This document shows positions 38,810-46,812 of a DNA stretch of 64,000 nucleotides, piece by piece; within the stretch, counting starts at the first letter, position 1, and every line of letters begins with the position of its first letter. Location of the stretch: the NCBI GenBank assembly GCA_024402695.1, contig JAKSTG010000001.1, forward strand, positions 1-64,000, read 5' to 3'. The DNA is from Treponema sp. GTDB lineage: Bacteria > Spirochaetota > Spirochaetia > Treponematales > Treponemataceae. Under the pieces are notes generated by a model, which was not told the DNA's origin, ran no database searches, and saw nothing but the letters and a program-made list of their open reading frames with translations. The translations under genes were made by a program, and so were the position numbers.

Positions 38810-41191
38810 ATGAGACATCTTATGACCTTAAAAGATCTTCCTATCGGTAAGTCAGCAATAATAAAATCTGTTGGTGGAACCGGAGAACTCCGGCAACATT
38901 TTCTTGACATGGGCCTTATCCCACAGGAAAAAATAATCATGACAAAACATGCACCTATGGGTGATCCTGTTGAAGTAAAAATTCATGACTATGAACTTTC
39001 TCTCCGCCTTTCCGACGCAGAACAGATTGAAATAGAAAATCAGGTCTCTGAAACCTGTGATTTCTGTGGCGAAGAACTTTCCCCTGCTGAAAAAAATCAC
39101 ATTCATAAACATGAACACCCGGGACTTGGAGAAGGCGGCAAATTCCATGTAAAAGCAGATGAACATCCTGTTCCTGAAGGAACAAAGCTTACATTTGCCC
39201 TTGCAGGAAACCAGAACTGTGGAAAGACAACCCTTTTCAATCAGCTAACAGGAAGCCGTCAGCATGTCGGAAATTTTCCGGGGGTCACTGTTGATAAAAA
39301 ATCAGGGCAGATAAAAGACAATCCTTTTACAGAAATAACCGACTTACCGGGCATTTATTCCCTGTCTCCTTATACAAGCGAGGAAATTGTAACCCGTAAA
39401 TTTATCCTGGATGAAAAACCTCTTGGAATAATAAACATTATTGATGCAACAAACATTGAAAGAAACCTTTATCTGACAATGCAGCTTATGACGCTTGAAA
39501 TCCCTATGGTCCTTGCCCTCAACATGATGGACGAAGTCCATAACAATGGCGGGACAATAAAAATCAATGAATTGGAAAGTCAGCTGGGAATTCCTGTTGT
39601 TCCTATTACTGCAAGTAAGAACGAAGGGGTTGATGAACTCCTGAATCACGCCCTTCACGTTGCAAAATTCCAGGAACGTCCTGGGCGCACCGATTACTGC
39701 GATCCTCAGGACCATGGTGGAGCGGTTCACAGAGCCCTTCACGGCATCATTCACCTTATTGAAGACCACGCAAAAGAACATAACATTCCGGTTCGCTTTG
39801 CCGCCACAAAAATAATTGAAGGTGATGAAGAACTGACCGAATCACTTCAGCTGGACCAGAATGAAAAAGAAATGATTGAACACATCATTATCCAGATGGA
39901 ACAGGAACGTGGCTTAGACAGAGCCGCCGCCATCGCAGACATGAGATACAGTTTCATAAAGAAAGTAGTTTCCCAGACTGTCATCAAACCAAAAGAAAGC
40001 AAGGAACACATACGCAGTCAGAAAATCGACAGCATCCTTACAGGTAAATATACTGCCATGCCGGTCTTCATTCTGATTATGGCAGCCATTTTCTTTCTGA
40101 CCTTCAATGTAATCGGGCTTGCAGGTCAGAACCTTATGGAAGCCGGAATTGAAAAGCTTACGGAAATTACAGACTCTGCCCTTACCTCTTCTGGCATAAA
40201 CCCGGTTGTCCGGTCTTTAGTAATAGACGGAATATTTGGTGGAACGGGCGCTGTATTAAGCTTCCTTCCTGTAATCATCACTCTGTTCTTCTTTTTGTCT
40301 CTTCTTGAAGATACAGGATATATGGCTCGAATCGCCTTTATCATGGATAAACCTTTAAGAAAGCTTGGACTTTCTGGACGCAGTATCGTTCCTCTTCTTA
40401 TTGGATTCGGATGTTCCGTTCCTGGAATCATGGCAAGCCGAACACTGCCTTCTGAACGGGACAGAAAGATGACTATTCTTTTGACTCCATTCATGAGCTG
40501 TTCGGCAAAACTTCCGGTATATGCTTTCTTCTGTGCAGCTTTCTTCCCGCGCTATGCAGGACTCGTAATGGTAATGCTTTATTTTGGTGGAATTCTAACT
40601 GGTATACTGACAGCCCTTATTTACAGAAAAACAATTTTCCGCGGAGACGCTGTTCCTTTCGTTATGGAACTTCCTAATTATCGTCTTCCGGGATTCAAAA
40701 CAACAATACATCTTCTTTGGGAAAAAGCCCGCGACTTCCTTCAGAAAGCCTTTACAATCATTTTCCTGGCTTCAGTGATTGTTTGGTTCCTTCAGACCTT
40801 CGACATTCATTTTTCTATTGTGGAAGATTCCCGCAACAGTATCCTTGCCATGATTTCAGGATTCATCTCTCCAATCTTCAAACCACTTGGATTCAACGAC
40901 TGGCGTATTTCTACTTCTTTGATTTCTGGATTTGTTGCAAAAGAAAGTGTTGTTTCAACCCTTACAGTCCTGTTCTCAAGTGAGGCAGTACTTTCGGAAA
41001 TTCTTCCTTTAAGAGCCGCAATACCACTTCTTGTATTCTGCCTCCTCTATACACCTTGTGTAGCCGCCATTGCAGCCACAAAACGTGAACTTGGACACGG
41101 ATGGGCATTATACATGGTTCTGGGACAGTGTGGCATTGCATGGCTCATTGCCTTTGCAGTCAGACTGATCTGTATGCTTTTAGGAGCGTGA
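38810..41191 (+). CDS. feoB: ferrous iron transporter, FeoA-FeoB fusion
   Basis: Inner-membrane Fe(II) uptake protein, 793 aa. FeoA SH3-like domain: residues 1-78 (LKDLPIGKSAIIKSVGG, HFLDMGLIPQEKI). Linker: residues 80-125 with Cys83, Cys86 and a His cluster (HIHKHEH at 97-103). FeoB G domain: GNQNCGKTTLFNQL (G1), DLPGIYSLSPYTSEE (G3), NMMDE (G4), TASK (G5). From about 400 on there are Gate/core membrane segments with GFGCSVPGIMASRTL and CSAKLPVYAFF, and the C-terminal gate FVAKESVVSTL. An in-frame ATG at 38822 is an alternative start; neither has a clear Shine-Dalgarno. It is probably repressed by a metal regulator through the upstream palindrome. Confidence 0.95.
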   Translation: MRHLMTLKDLPIGKSAIIKSVGGTGELRQHFLDMGLIPQEKIIMTKHAPMGDPVEVKIHDYELSLRLSDAEQIEIENQVSETCDFCGEELSPAEKNHIHKHEHPGLGEGGKFHVKADEHPVPEGTKLTFALAGNQNCGKTTLFNQLTGSRQHVGNFPGVTVDKKSGQIKDNPFTEITDLPGIYSLSPYTSEEIVTRKFILDEKPLGIINIIDATNIERNLYLTMQLMTLEIPMVLALNMMDEVHNNGGTIKINELESQLGIPVVPITASKNEGVDELLNHALHVAKFQERPGRTDYCDPQDHGGAVHRALHGIIHLIEDHAKEHNIPVRFAATKIIEGDEELTESLQLDQNEKEMIEHIIIQMEQERGLDRAAAIADMRYSFIKKVVSQTVIKPKESKEHIRSQKIDSILTGKYTAMPVFILIMAAIFFLTFNVIGLAGQNLMEAGIEKLTEITDSALTSSGINPVVRSLVIDGIFGGTGAVLSFLPVIITLFFFLSLLEDTGYMARIAFIMDKPLRKLGLSGRSIVPLLIGFGCSVPGIMASRTLPSERDRKMTILLTPFMSCSAKLPVYAFFCAAFFPRYAGLVMVMLYFGGILTGILTALIYRKTIFRGDAVPFVMELPNYRLPGFKTTIHLLWEKARDFLQKAFTIIFLASVIVWFLQTFDIHFSIVEDSRNSILAMISGFISPIFKPLGFNDWRISTSLISGFVAKESVVSTLTVLFSSEAVLSEILPLRAAIPLLVFCLLYTPCVAAIAATKRELGHGWALYMVLGQCGIAWLIAFAVRLICMLLGA

Positions 41192-41204
41192 GTAAACTGA
41201 TAGT

Positions 41205-41564
41205 TTAGCGTGAAGTTGAAATTTCGTTCCAGCCGGTTACAAGTCTGTCGATTACTGACTGGGCCAGGTTCAGCGACATACGTGCTTTGCTCATGGCAAT
41301 AGAAACGTCGTGAACATCAAGGCTGTCAGGATCTGTAATCAGCTGCTGTGAAAGATTTGAAACATCCACCTGCTGCTGGTTCATCGAACTCATGGCTTCA
41401 ATCAGGTAATCCTGAAAAGAAGCACGTGTTTTTGCAATACCGTTTTCGGCGCTTGATGGAATGTCATTAAGAGGTGCTCCGGCAATGTCTGTAAGTTTTG
41501 AAACTCCTGTATGTGCCGGATTTGTGCGGGTCATCTGTAACTGACCGAATTCTGCAATTTTCAT
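41205..41564 (-). CDS. fliE: flagellar hook-basal body protein FliE
   Basis: MS-ring/rod junction protein of the periplasmic flagellum. The 119-aa chain has the conserved C-terminal half: SFQDYLIEAMSSMNQQQVDVSNLSQ (split), DPDSLDVHDVSIAMSKARMSLNLAQSVIDRLV and a final WNEISTSR. A Shine-Dalgarno AGGG lies before the ATG. It is third in flgB-flgC-fliE, the standard order, and follows flgC by about 60 nt containing a GCCGAA hairpin. Confidence 0.94.
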   Translation of the reverse strand: MKIAEFGQLQMTRTNPAHTGVSKLTDIAGAPLNDIPSSAENGIAKTRASFQDYLIEAMSSMNQQQVDVSNLSQQLITDPDSLDVHDVSIAMSKARMSLNLAQSVIDRLVTGWNEISTSR

Positions 41565-41593
41565 CTTTTTCCCTACCCGTCTTTCATTTTAAT

Positions 41594-41612
41594 GCCGAAA
41601 AGAACCTTCGGC
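41594..41612 (-). repeat. GCCGAA-type hairpin between flgC and fliE
   Basis: GCCGAA and TTCGGC enclose a 7-nt loop. It is the same stem core as the two hairpins between flgB and flgC. Confidence 0.65.
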
Positions 41613-41626
41613 AAGTATTAAACGAC

Positions 41627-42085
41627 TTACTGTCCTATCTGGAGAGCAGCAGAGAACATATCCTTTGCACCGTTGATTACAGTAGCATTGGCTTCGTAAG
41701 CACGGGAAGCAGAAATAAGGTTTACCATTTCTTCTACGATGTTTACGTTAGGATATTCAACATAACCCTGATTTGGGCCCGATTTTATTGCATCAGGATG
41801 GCTTGGATCATATACCAGGCGTCCCTGAGATGTGTCTTTTTTGATTTCAAGAACTTTTACACCCTTTCCAGGACCATTATCCAGGTCAGAAGGAGTAAAA
41901 GGACTTCTCCACTGAGGATTTGCGTCGCTTACAGGAGTAAGAACAACCATTGATTTTTTGAAGGCTCCGCCATCCTGTGTGCGTGTAGTAGAAGCATTTG
42001 CGATATTATCAGAAATTACATCAGAACGAAGACGTTCTGCACTCATGCCTGTTGCGGCAATATTAATACTTGTAAACATTCCCAT
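41627..42085 (-). CDS. flgC: flagellar basal-body rod protein FlgC
   Basis: Proximal rod protein, 152 aa. The N-terminal MFTSINIAATGMSAERLRSDVISDNIANAST pattern (residues 3-33) and C-terminal VNIVEEMVNLISASRAYEANATVING are the paired rod-protein signatures. AAGGA stands before the ATG. Second in the flg operon; separated from flgB by about 200 nt with repeated hairpins. Confidence 0.96.
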   Translation of the reverse strand: MGMFTSINIAATGMSAERLRSDVISDNIANASTTRTQDGGAFKKSMVVLTPVSDANPQWRSPFTPSDLDNGPGKGVKVLEIKKDTSQGRLVYDPSHPDAIKSGPNQGYVEYPNVNIVEEMVNLISASRAYEANATVINGAKDMFSAALQIGQ

Positions 42086-42118
42086 AGTTTATTCCTTTTT
42101 CGAAAAGCATTTTTCCGC

Positions 42119-42247
42119 TGCCGAACAGGAGGTTCGGCTTAACTATGGATGACCTAAAAAATGCTTCTCAAGTTTTCACATAATGCCGAACAGGAGGTTC
42201 GGCTAGATTATGGATGACCTAAAAAATGCTTCTCAAGCATTTTTTTT
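42119..42247 (-). repeat. two-copy repeat with GCCGAAC hairpins and a terminator-like stem between flgB and flgC
   Basis: Copies at 42119-42172 and 42184-42237 (65-bp period) share GCCGAACAGGAGGTTCGGC, then TATGGATGACCTAAAAAATG and CTTCTCAAG. Read on the minus strand, AAATGCTT / AAGCATTT near 42220-42247 is followed by TTTTTTAG, an intrinsic-terminator shape inside the operon. It fills most of the flgB-flgC gap; no gene is present. Confidence 0.85.
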
Positions 42248-42287
42248 AACGGTCCCCAATCAATCACGGGCCGACCAGCGGCCCCTC

Positions 42288-42704
42288 TCATTTCTTCATA
42301 GCGATATTCATCTGACTGAATTCAAAGTTTGTCAGCTGAGTGAGCAGACGATACTGCATCTGAATCTGCAGGATGTTGTTGGCTTCAACTTCAGCATCAA
42401 CATTGTTACCGTTGGCTTTGGCTGTTGTGGTGTAGTCCAAAACACGGCGTGGCTGAACATCACGGTAATCGTATGGCTCGTTCAAAGGAATGTGTCGTGA
42501 ATCTGTGCGGGTAAGCTGGAATCCGTTTCTTGCTTTTTCTTCTGATTCGAAAGCTCTTTTGAGCTCACTTTCGAAGTTTACGGTAGTGCGTTTGAAATTA
42601 GGAACTTCCGAGTTAGCCAGGTTGTTTGCAGTAACCTGATAACGCAGCGAAGTGGCATCCATCTCTCTTTGTAATAAATCGATTGATCGTGTAAATGTGT
42701 TCAT
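42288..42704 (-). CDS. flgB: flagellar basal-body rod protein FlgB
   Basis: Proximal rod protein at the base of the flagellum, 138 aa. It has the rod-protein N-terminus (SIDLLQREMDATSLRYQVTANNLANSEVPNFKR, residues 6-38, with the ANNLAN motif) and a C-terminal EANNILQIQMQYRLLTQLTNFEF helix. First gene of flgB-flgC-fliE. The ATG has no Shine-Dalgarno; a sigma-28-like promoter motif ends 7 nt upstream. Confidence 0.95.
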   Translation of the reverse strand: MNTFTRSIDLLQREMDATSLRYQVTANNLANSEVPNFKRTTVNFESELKRAFESEEKARNGFQLTRTDSRHIPLNEPYDYRDVQPRRVLDYTTTAKANGNNVDAEVEANNILQIQMQYRLLTQLTNFEFSQMNIAMKK

Positions 42705-42711
42705 ACTCTAT

Positions 42712-42738
42712 TTTTCGGAAAAAAAAGTCCTTAGTTTA
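42712..42738 (-). promoter_or_regulatory. candidate sigma-28 (FliA) promoter of flgB
   Basis: On the minus strand TAAA, 15 nt, TCCGAAAA; consensus for FliA is TAAA-N15-GCCGATAA, so six of eight -10 positions match. It lies 7 nt before the flgB ATG. fliA is encoded at 60399-61199 in this window. Confidence 0.5.
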
Positions 42739-42815
42739 GAAGAAATTTGGATTTTTCCCATAAAAATAAAAAATTCTTATAAAATTTAAAAAAATGTTAT
42801 AAAAAATCACGGGAC

Positions 42816-42844
42816 TTGCGAAAAGCACGTTCTGTAAATATCAT
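42816..42844 (+). promoter_or_regulatory. promoter of the response-regulator/kinase operon
   Basis: TTGCGA (42816-42821), exactly 17 nt, TATCAT (42839-42844). The ATG follows after 9 nt without a Shine-Dalgarno, so the transcript is probably leaderless or nearly so. Confidence 0.55.
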
Positions 42845-42853
42845 ATATATAGT

Positions 42854-43552
42854 ATGAATAGTTCAAATCCTACAGTTTTTATCATTGAAGATGTTGAAGA
42901 AATGTCTTCTCTTATGTCCATGTACCTTGAAAAGTCAGAAATGAACACAAAGGTTTTTGCAACAGCAGAAGACGCCCTTGCAGACCTTGATAACGGTGCT
43001 CTTCCGGACCTTATCATTCTTGATCTTAACCTTCCAGGAATGAGCGGATTTGAATTCCTTAAAAAATTCCGCGAAACAAACGACAAGGCAATTCCTGTTG
43101 TGATTGTTTCGGCACGTGATGCTGATGAAGACATCATCCAGGGGCTTGGAATCGGTGCAGACGAGTTTGTTACAAAACCTTTCTCACCTCGTGTTCTTGT
43201 GGCACGTGTTCAGGCAAACTTACGCCGTCAAGCATTTACAACTGCAAAAGCCGAAGAAAAACTTACTTTCGGTGAATACACTCTTCTTCTTAATTCCTGC
43301 GTTCTTAAAAAAGGAACAGTAAAAATCCCTCTTTCAACAAAGGAATACGAAGTTCTCGAATACATGCTGAAACATGAAAACGAGACCCTTTCACCAGAAC
43401 AGATCTACAACAATGTTTGGAAAGTTTCATACGGAGATCTTACAGCAGTTGCAGTTTACATCCAGCGCCTGCGTAAAAAGATCGAAAAAGATCCTATGAA
43501 TCCGGAATTTCTTCAGACAGTTTACCGCAAAGGTTACATGCTGAAAAAATAA
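42854..43552 (+). CDS. OmpR-family response regulator
   Basis: DNA-binding response regulator, 232 aa. Receiver domain residues 4-120: acidic pair EDVEE, phospho-acceptor Asp in LIILDLNLPGMSGFEFL (about residue 55), Ser/Thr in VIVSARD and Lys in FVTKPFSP. The OmpR/PhoB winged helix follows, with LSTKEYEVLEYMLKHENETL, QIYNNVWKVSYGD and the recognition region VYIQRLRKKIEKDP, then YRKGYML. It is one base upstream of the histidine kinase gene. The signal and targets are unknown. Confidence 0.95.
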   Translation: MNSSNPTVFIIEDVEEMSSLMSMYLEKSEMNTKVFATAEDALADLDNGALPDLIILDLNLPGMSGFEFLKKFRETNDKAIPVVIVSARDADEDIIQGLGIGADEFVTKPFSPRVLVARVQANLRRQAFTTAKAEEKLTFGEYTLLLNSCVLKKGTVKIPLSTKEYEVLEYMLKHENETLSPEQIYNNVWKVSYGDLTAVAVYIQRLRKKIEKDPMNPEFLQTVYRKGYMLKK

Positions 43553-43553
43553 C

Positions 43554-44906
43554 ATGAAGATTCGATCTCAGTTTTCTATTCTTCTTATTCTCATCATCGC
43601 AATTCCTGTTTTCTGTGCACTTTTCTTTCCTGCCTACAATTATTTTACATCTCCTAACCGTGTACTTATTGAAGGCACACAGCAGATAAATAAACGAGCA
43701 ACAGAAAAACTCAGTGATGAAGACCTGAAAAAAATCAGTGCCTATCTTTCAGGACTTCCACTGGATGTGCAGACTGCAATCTTTTCCGAAACCTTCGAAG
43801 TTTTGTCTTCTACTATCCCCGAGTTACAGGCTTCAAATAAATTAAACTATACCCTTTTCTGGAACTTCATCGAAGATTCAAGCAGCGGTTTTTTCTATCA
43901 GTTTATTGCCATGGAAACTGAGGCATCTAATGTAATTATTCTAACCCGAGTACCGAAAAACAAAGGATCTATAAACAAAAAATATCACATGGCTAAAAAT
44001 CTCATTATTTTCCTTTTCCTTCTTGTTGTAGCCTGTGTCATTACTATCACTTTTATTTCAAGAACAATCTTTAACTCAATTGCAGTTATCGAAAAACACA
44101 TGCAGGATATCGCTGACGGTAACCTGAATGTTAAGATAGAAAACAAACAGAAAAACAAAAACGAAATCACATCAATTACAGATTCCCTGGAACGAATGCG
44201 TTATTCTCTGGAAGATGCTCAGACCCGCCAGAATAAATTCATCATGGGAATCAGTCACGACCTTCGTACCCCGGTAGCCATTATCAAAGGCTATACAGAA
44301 GCAATTTCTGACGGAATGGTCTCTGAAGAAGAAATGGAAAAAACTCTTTCTCTCATCAGCACAAAAACTTCCCAGCTTGAAACAATGATCAACTCCTTGA
44401 TTGATTTTATGAAGCTTCAGACAAAAGACTGGCGTGCTAACCTTAAATGTGAATCAATTTCTACTCTCATAAACAATTTTGCCCAGGATGCCTGCATTAC
44501 AGGAACTGTATTCAAAAGAAACATTACAGCCGATATAAACCTGAAAGATGAAATATGCGTTCCTCTTGATGCTATGCTTGTAAACCGCTGTTTTGAAAAC
44601 ATCCTTATGAACGCAATTCGTTACACAAAAGAAAACGACAAAATTGAAATAGTAGGATTAGAAACAGAAGATTCAGTAAAACTTAAGATTCGTGATGAAG
44701 GCGAAGGAATGTCGGAAGAAGACATAAATCACCTCTTTGACCTTTTCTATCGCGGAACCAATTCCCGTCGAGAAGAAGGAATGGGTATCGGTCTTTCCGT
44801 TGTAAAAAGCATCATCTGTACCTTCAACTGGGAAATTGATGTAAAAAGCAAGCTTGGTGAAGGAAGTGAATTTACCATCACTATTCCTAAAAATAAAAAA
44901 GACTAG
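43554..44906 (+). CDS. membrane sensor histidine kinase
   Basis: Partner of the preceding regulator, 450 aa. Membrane segments at residues 7-28 (ILLILIIAIPVFCALFF) and about 145-168 (LIIFLFLLVVACVITITF) enclose a periplasmic sensor of about 115 residues with no recognised fold. Then HAMP, HisKA with phospho-His in MGISHDLRTPVAII, and the HATPase domain with N-box NILMNAIRYT, G1 IRDEGEGMSEED and G2 GMGIGLSVV. Its stop overlaps the stop of the convergent hemW gene (CTAG). Confidence 0.94.
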   Translation: MKIRSQFSILLILIIAIPVFCALFFPAYNYFTSPNRVLIEGTQQINKRATEKLSDEDLKKISAYLSGLPLDVQTAIFSETFEVLSSTIPELQASNKLNYTLFWNFIEDSSSGFFYQFIAMETEASNVIILTRVPKNKGSINKKYHMAKNLIIFLFLLVVACVITITFISRTIFNSIAVIEKHMQDIADGNLNVKIENKQKNKNEITSITDSLERMRYSLEDAQTRQNKFIMGISHDLRTPVAIIKGYTEAISDGMVSEEEMEKTLSLISTKTSQLETMINSLIDFMKLQTKDWRANLKCESISTLINNFAQDACITGTVFKRNITADINLKDEICVPLDAMLVNRCFENILMNAIRYTKENDKIEIVGLETEDSVKLKIRDEGEGMSEEDINHLFDLFYRGTNSRREEGMGIGLSVVKSIICTFNWEIDVKSKLGEGSEFTITIPKNKKD

Positions 44907-46063
44907 AGTTCAAGTTCTGTAAGAAACCGGTTCAAAAAACAGATTCCTTTTTTTCCAAGAGTATAAATTTCATCATCATCTGTAGAATGGATTTCTGAAA
45001 GTCCCTGCTCTTTCCATTTTTTCATCTGAAGAACAAAATTTTCCGGAAGTAATTTATTGAACAGCGTTTCGAACCGCTTTCGACTTACCCCTTTTATGGT
45101 GCGTAACCCCATCATAAAAAACTCGAAGATTTCGGTTTCTTTATCTAGTTCTTCTGTTTCCTGAGGAATCTTATTCATTGCATCATCCAAATTTCCTTCA
45201 AGAGACAAACTGTTCCAGAAATCTGTGTAGCTTTTCAAATCTGAGGAGTTGGTCCATCTAAAGGCCGAACCGTCTTCCCTGTAGATTGTTCCCGTTCCTC
45301 CGCTTCCACAGCCTATATAGGACTCATGTTCCCAGTAAGCCATGTTATGAAAACTCACTTTTTCATTACGGCAGAAATTAGAAACCTCGTATTGAGAGAA
45401 GCCATTTTTCTCAAGAAAATCGCGGCCCAAAAGCCACATGCTGTCGGCTTTTTCATAATCATAGGAAATAATCCCCTTATCTATCATTTTCCCAAGAGGA
45501 GTTTCTTCTTCAATTGTTAAGGCATACAAAGAAATATGATCTGCACCGGATTCAGAAATTATCTTCAAACCTTCAATAAAGGTTTCCTCAATTTCATAAG
45601 GCAGTCCTGAAATAAGGTCAAAAGAAAGATCACCTTTCCAGTTTTCCTTAAAACATTTCAAAGCTGACAGAACTTCTGCCCTTCCTGCTCTGCGGTTGCA
45701 GACTTCAAGAGATTTATCATTCAAAGACTGAATGCCACAGGAAATTCTTGTAATCCCATTTTCCGCATACATAGTAAGCAGTTTTTCATTAACATCATCA
45801 GGATTAACTTCTATGGTGAACTCTTTAACATTGCAGAGCGGAATATGAGAAATAATTTTTTTAAGCTGATTTTCAGAAAGAAGGCTTGGAGTTCCCCCGC
45901 CTATATATACTGTTCTTGGACCTTCCTTGTGCTTAAACCGAAAATCCAATTCTTTACAAAGAGCATCTACATAAGAATCTTTTACAGATGAAAAAGGCTT
46001 ACTGAAAAAATCACAGTAAGCGCATTTTGAAATACAGAAAGGAATGTGAATATATAAAGTCAT
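44903..46063 (-). CDS. hemW: HemW-like radical SAM protein (heme chaperone family)
   Basis: A 386-aa radical SAM protein. LYIHIPFCISKCAYCDFF gives the CxxxCxxC cluster (residues near 11-18). GGGTPSLLS, GIQSLNDKSL and the HemW hallmark HNMAYWEH (HNxxYW) are seen, with the C-terminal HemW domain. HemW proteins are heme-binding chaperones rather than true coproporphyrinogen oxidases. Start 46063 is chosen because its ATG overlaps the lepB stop (TAATG) and the radical SAM domain begins there; the longer upstream frame lies within lepB. Confidence 0.9.
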   Translation of the reverse strand: MTLYIHIPFCISKCAYCDFFSKPFSSVKDSYVDALCKELDFRFKHKEGPRTVYIGGGTPSLLSENQLKKIISHIPLCNVKEFTIEVNPDDVNEKLLTMYAENGITRISCGIQSLNDKSLEVCNRRAGRAEVLSALKCFKENWKGDLSFDLISGLPYEIEETFIEGLKIISESGADHISLYALTIEEETPLGKMIDKGIISYDYEKADSMWLLGRDFLEKNGFSQYEVSNFCRNEKVSFHNMAYWEHESYIGCGSGGTGTIYREDGSAFRWTNSSDLKSYTDFWNSLSLEGNLDDAMNKIPQETEELDKETEIFEFFMMGLRTIKGVSRKRFETLFNKLLPENFVLQMKKWKEQGLSEIHSTDDDEIYTLGKKGICFLNRFLTELEL

Positions 46064-46782
46064 TACTGTGCGTAAATACGACTTGATTTGAATGGGAAAT
46101 AACTGAACAAGGCTTTGGCAAGCATTTCCTCTTTTGAGACTGTTCCCCAAAGTCTTGAATCGTCACAGGCTTTGCGATTGTCACCAAGAACGAAATATTC
46201 ATCATCGCCAAGAACCATTTCATCAAAGTTTCCTTTGACACCAATTTCATTATCCCATGTAGGAGGTGCAGACATAAAAGTAACATTGTACGGACGGTAC
46301 TTTTTTCTGAGCTGCGCAAATTCGAATTCAGTAAGGAAATGTTTTTCACCGGCAGGTTTTATATACATAACATAGTCACGCATATAAATTGTATCACCTG
46401 GAACACCAACAATTCTGCGGAATTTTTCTCTTGTTCCAGGGAAACTGCTTTTCTTGAAAATTGAAAGCTGCTGAGCTGTAAAAAATCTTACAAGTCTGTC
46501 TGTAAAGTACGCAAAACCGGAATGTTCTTCCTTAAGCTGAGGCTCAAGAAGAACTATATCCCCGCGTTTTACACCGGAAGTAATTGGAGTAACAAGCACC
46601 ATAGTTCCTTCGCTCATATCAGGAGTCATGGAAACTGAGTTCTGTTTTACAGGGAAGATAAAGAAATCAACGATTACATTCAAAAAGAGAATGATGAATA
46701 CAATGTAAAAAATAATCAGGAAGCTTTTCTTATATCTTTCTTTTTTCTGGGTTACAGAATATTTGAATACTTTATTACTCAT
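46063..46782 (-). CDS. lepB: signal peptidase I
   Basis: Membrane protease that removes signal peptides, 239 aa. One transmembrane segment (about 19-43) is followed by box B with the nucleophile Ser51 in QNSVSMTPDM, box C GDIVLLEP, box D FRRIVGVPGDTIYM and box E GDNRKACDDSRLWG. The catalytic Lys of box D (KRxxGLPGD in E. coli and Bacillus) appears as Arg122 here, with a Lys two residues before. A 40-residue insertion lies between boxes C and D. No Shine-Dalgarno; TAAAAT lies 6 nt before the ATG. Coupled to hemW. Confidence 0.9.
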   Translation of the reverse strand: MSNKVFKYSVTQKKERYKKSFLIIFYIVFIILFLNVIVDFFIFPVKQNSVSMTPDMSEGTMVLVTPITSGVKRGDIVLLEPQLKEEHSGFAYFTDRLVRFFTAQQLSIFKKSSFPGTREKFRRIVGVPGDTIYMRDYVMYIKPAGEKHFLTEFEFAQLRKKYRPYNVTFMSAPPTWDNEIGVKGNFDEMVLGDDEYFVLGDNRKACDDSRLWGTVSKEEMLAKALFSYFPFKSSRIYAQ

Positions 46783-46788
46783 ACAGAT

Positions 46789-46794
46789 ATTTTA
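46789..46794 (-). promoter_or_regulatory. candidate -10 box of lepB, possible leaderless start
   Basis: TAAAAT on the minus strand 6 nt before the lepB ATG, with no Shine-Dalgarno. The -35 is not clear. Confidence 0.38.
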
Positions 46795-46812
46795 TCACAA
46801 AATCTTCTGTAA

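Noticed and set aside
46064..46150. Longer start of hemW
   Set aside because: It lies inside lepB; the radical SAM domain begins at 46063, where the TAATG overlap couples the genes.
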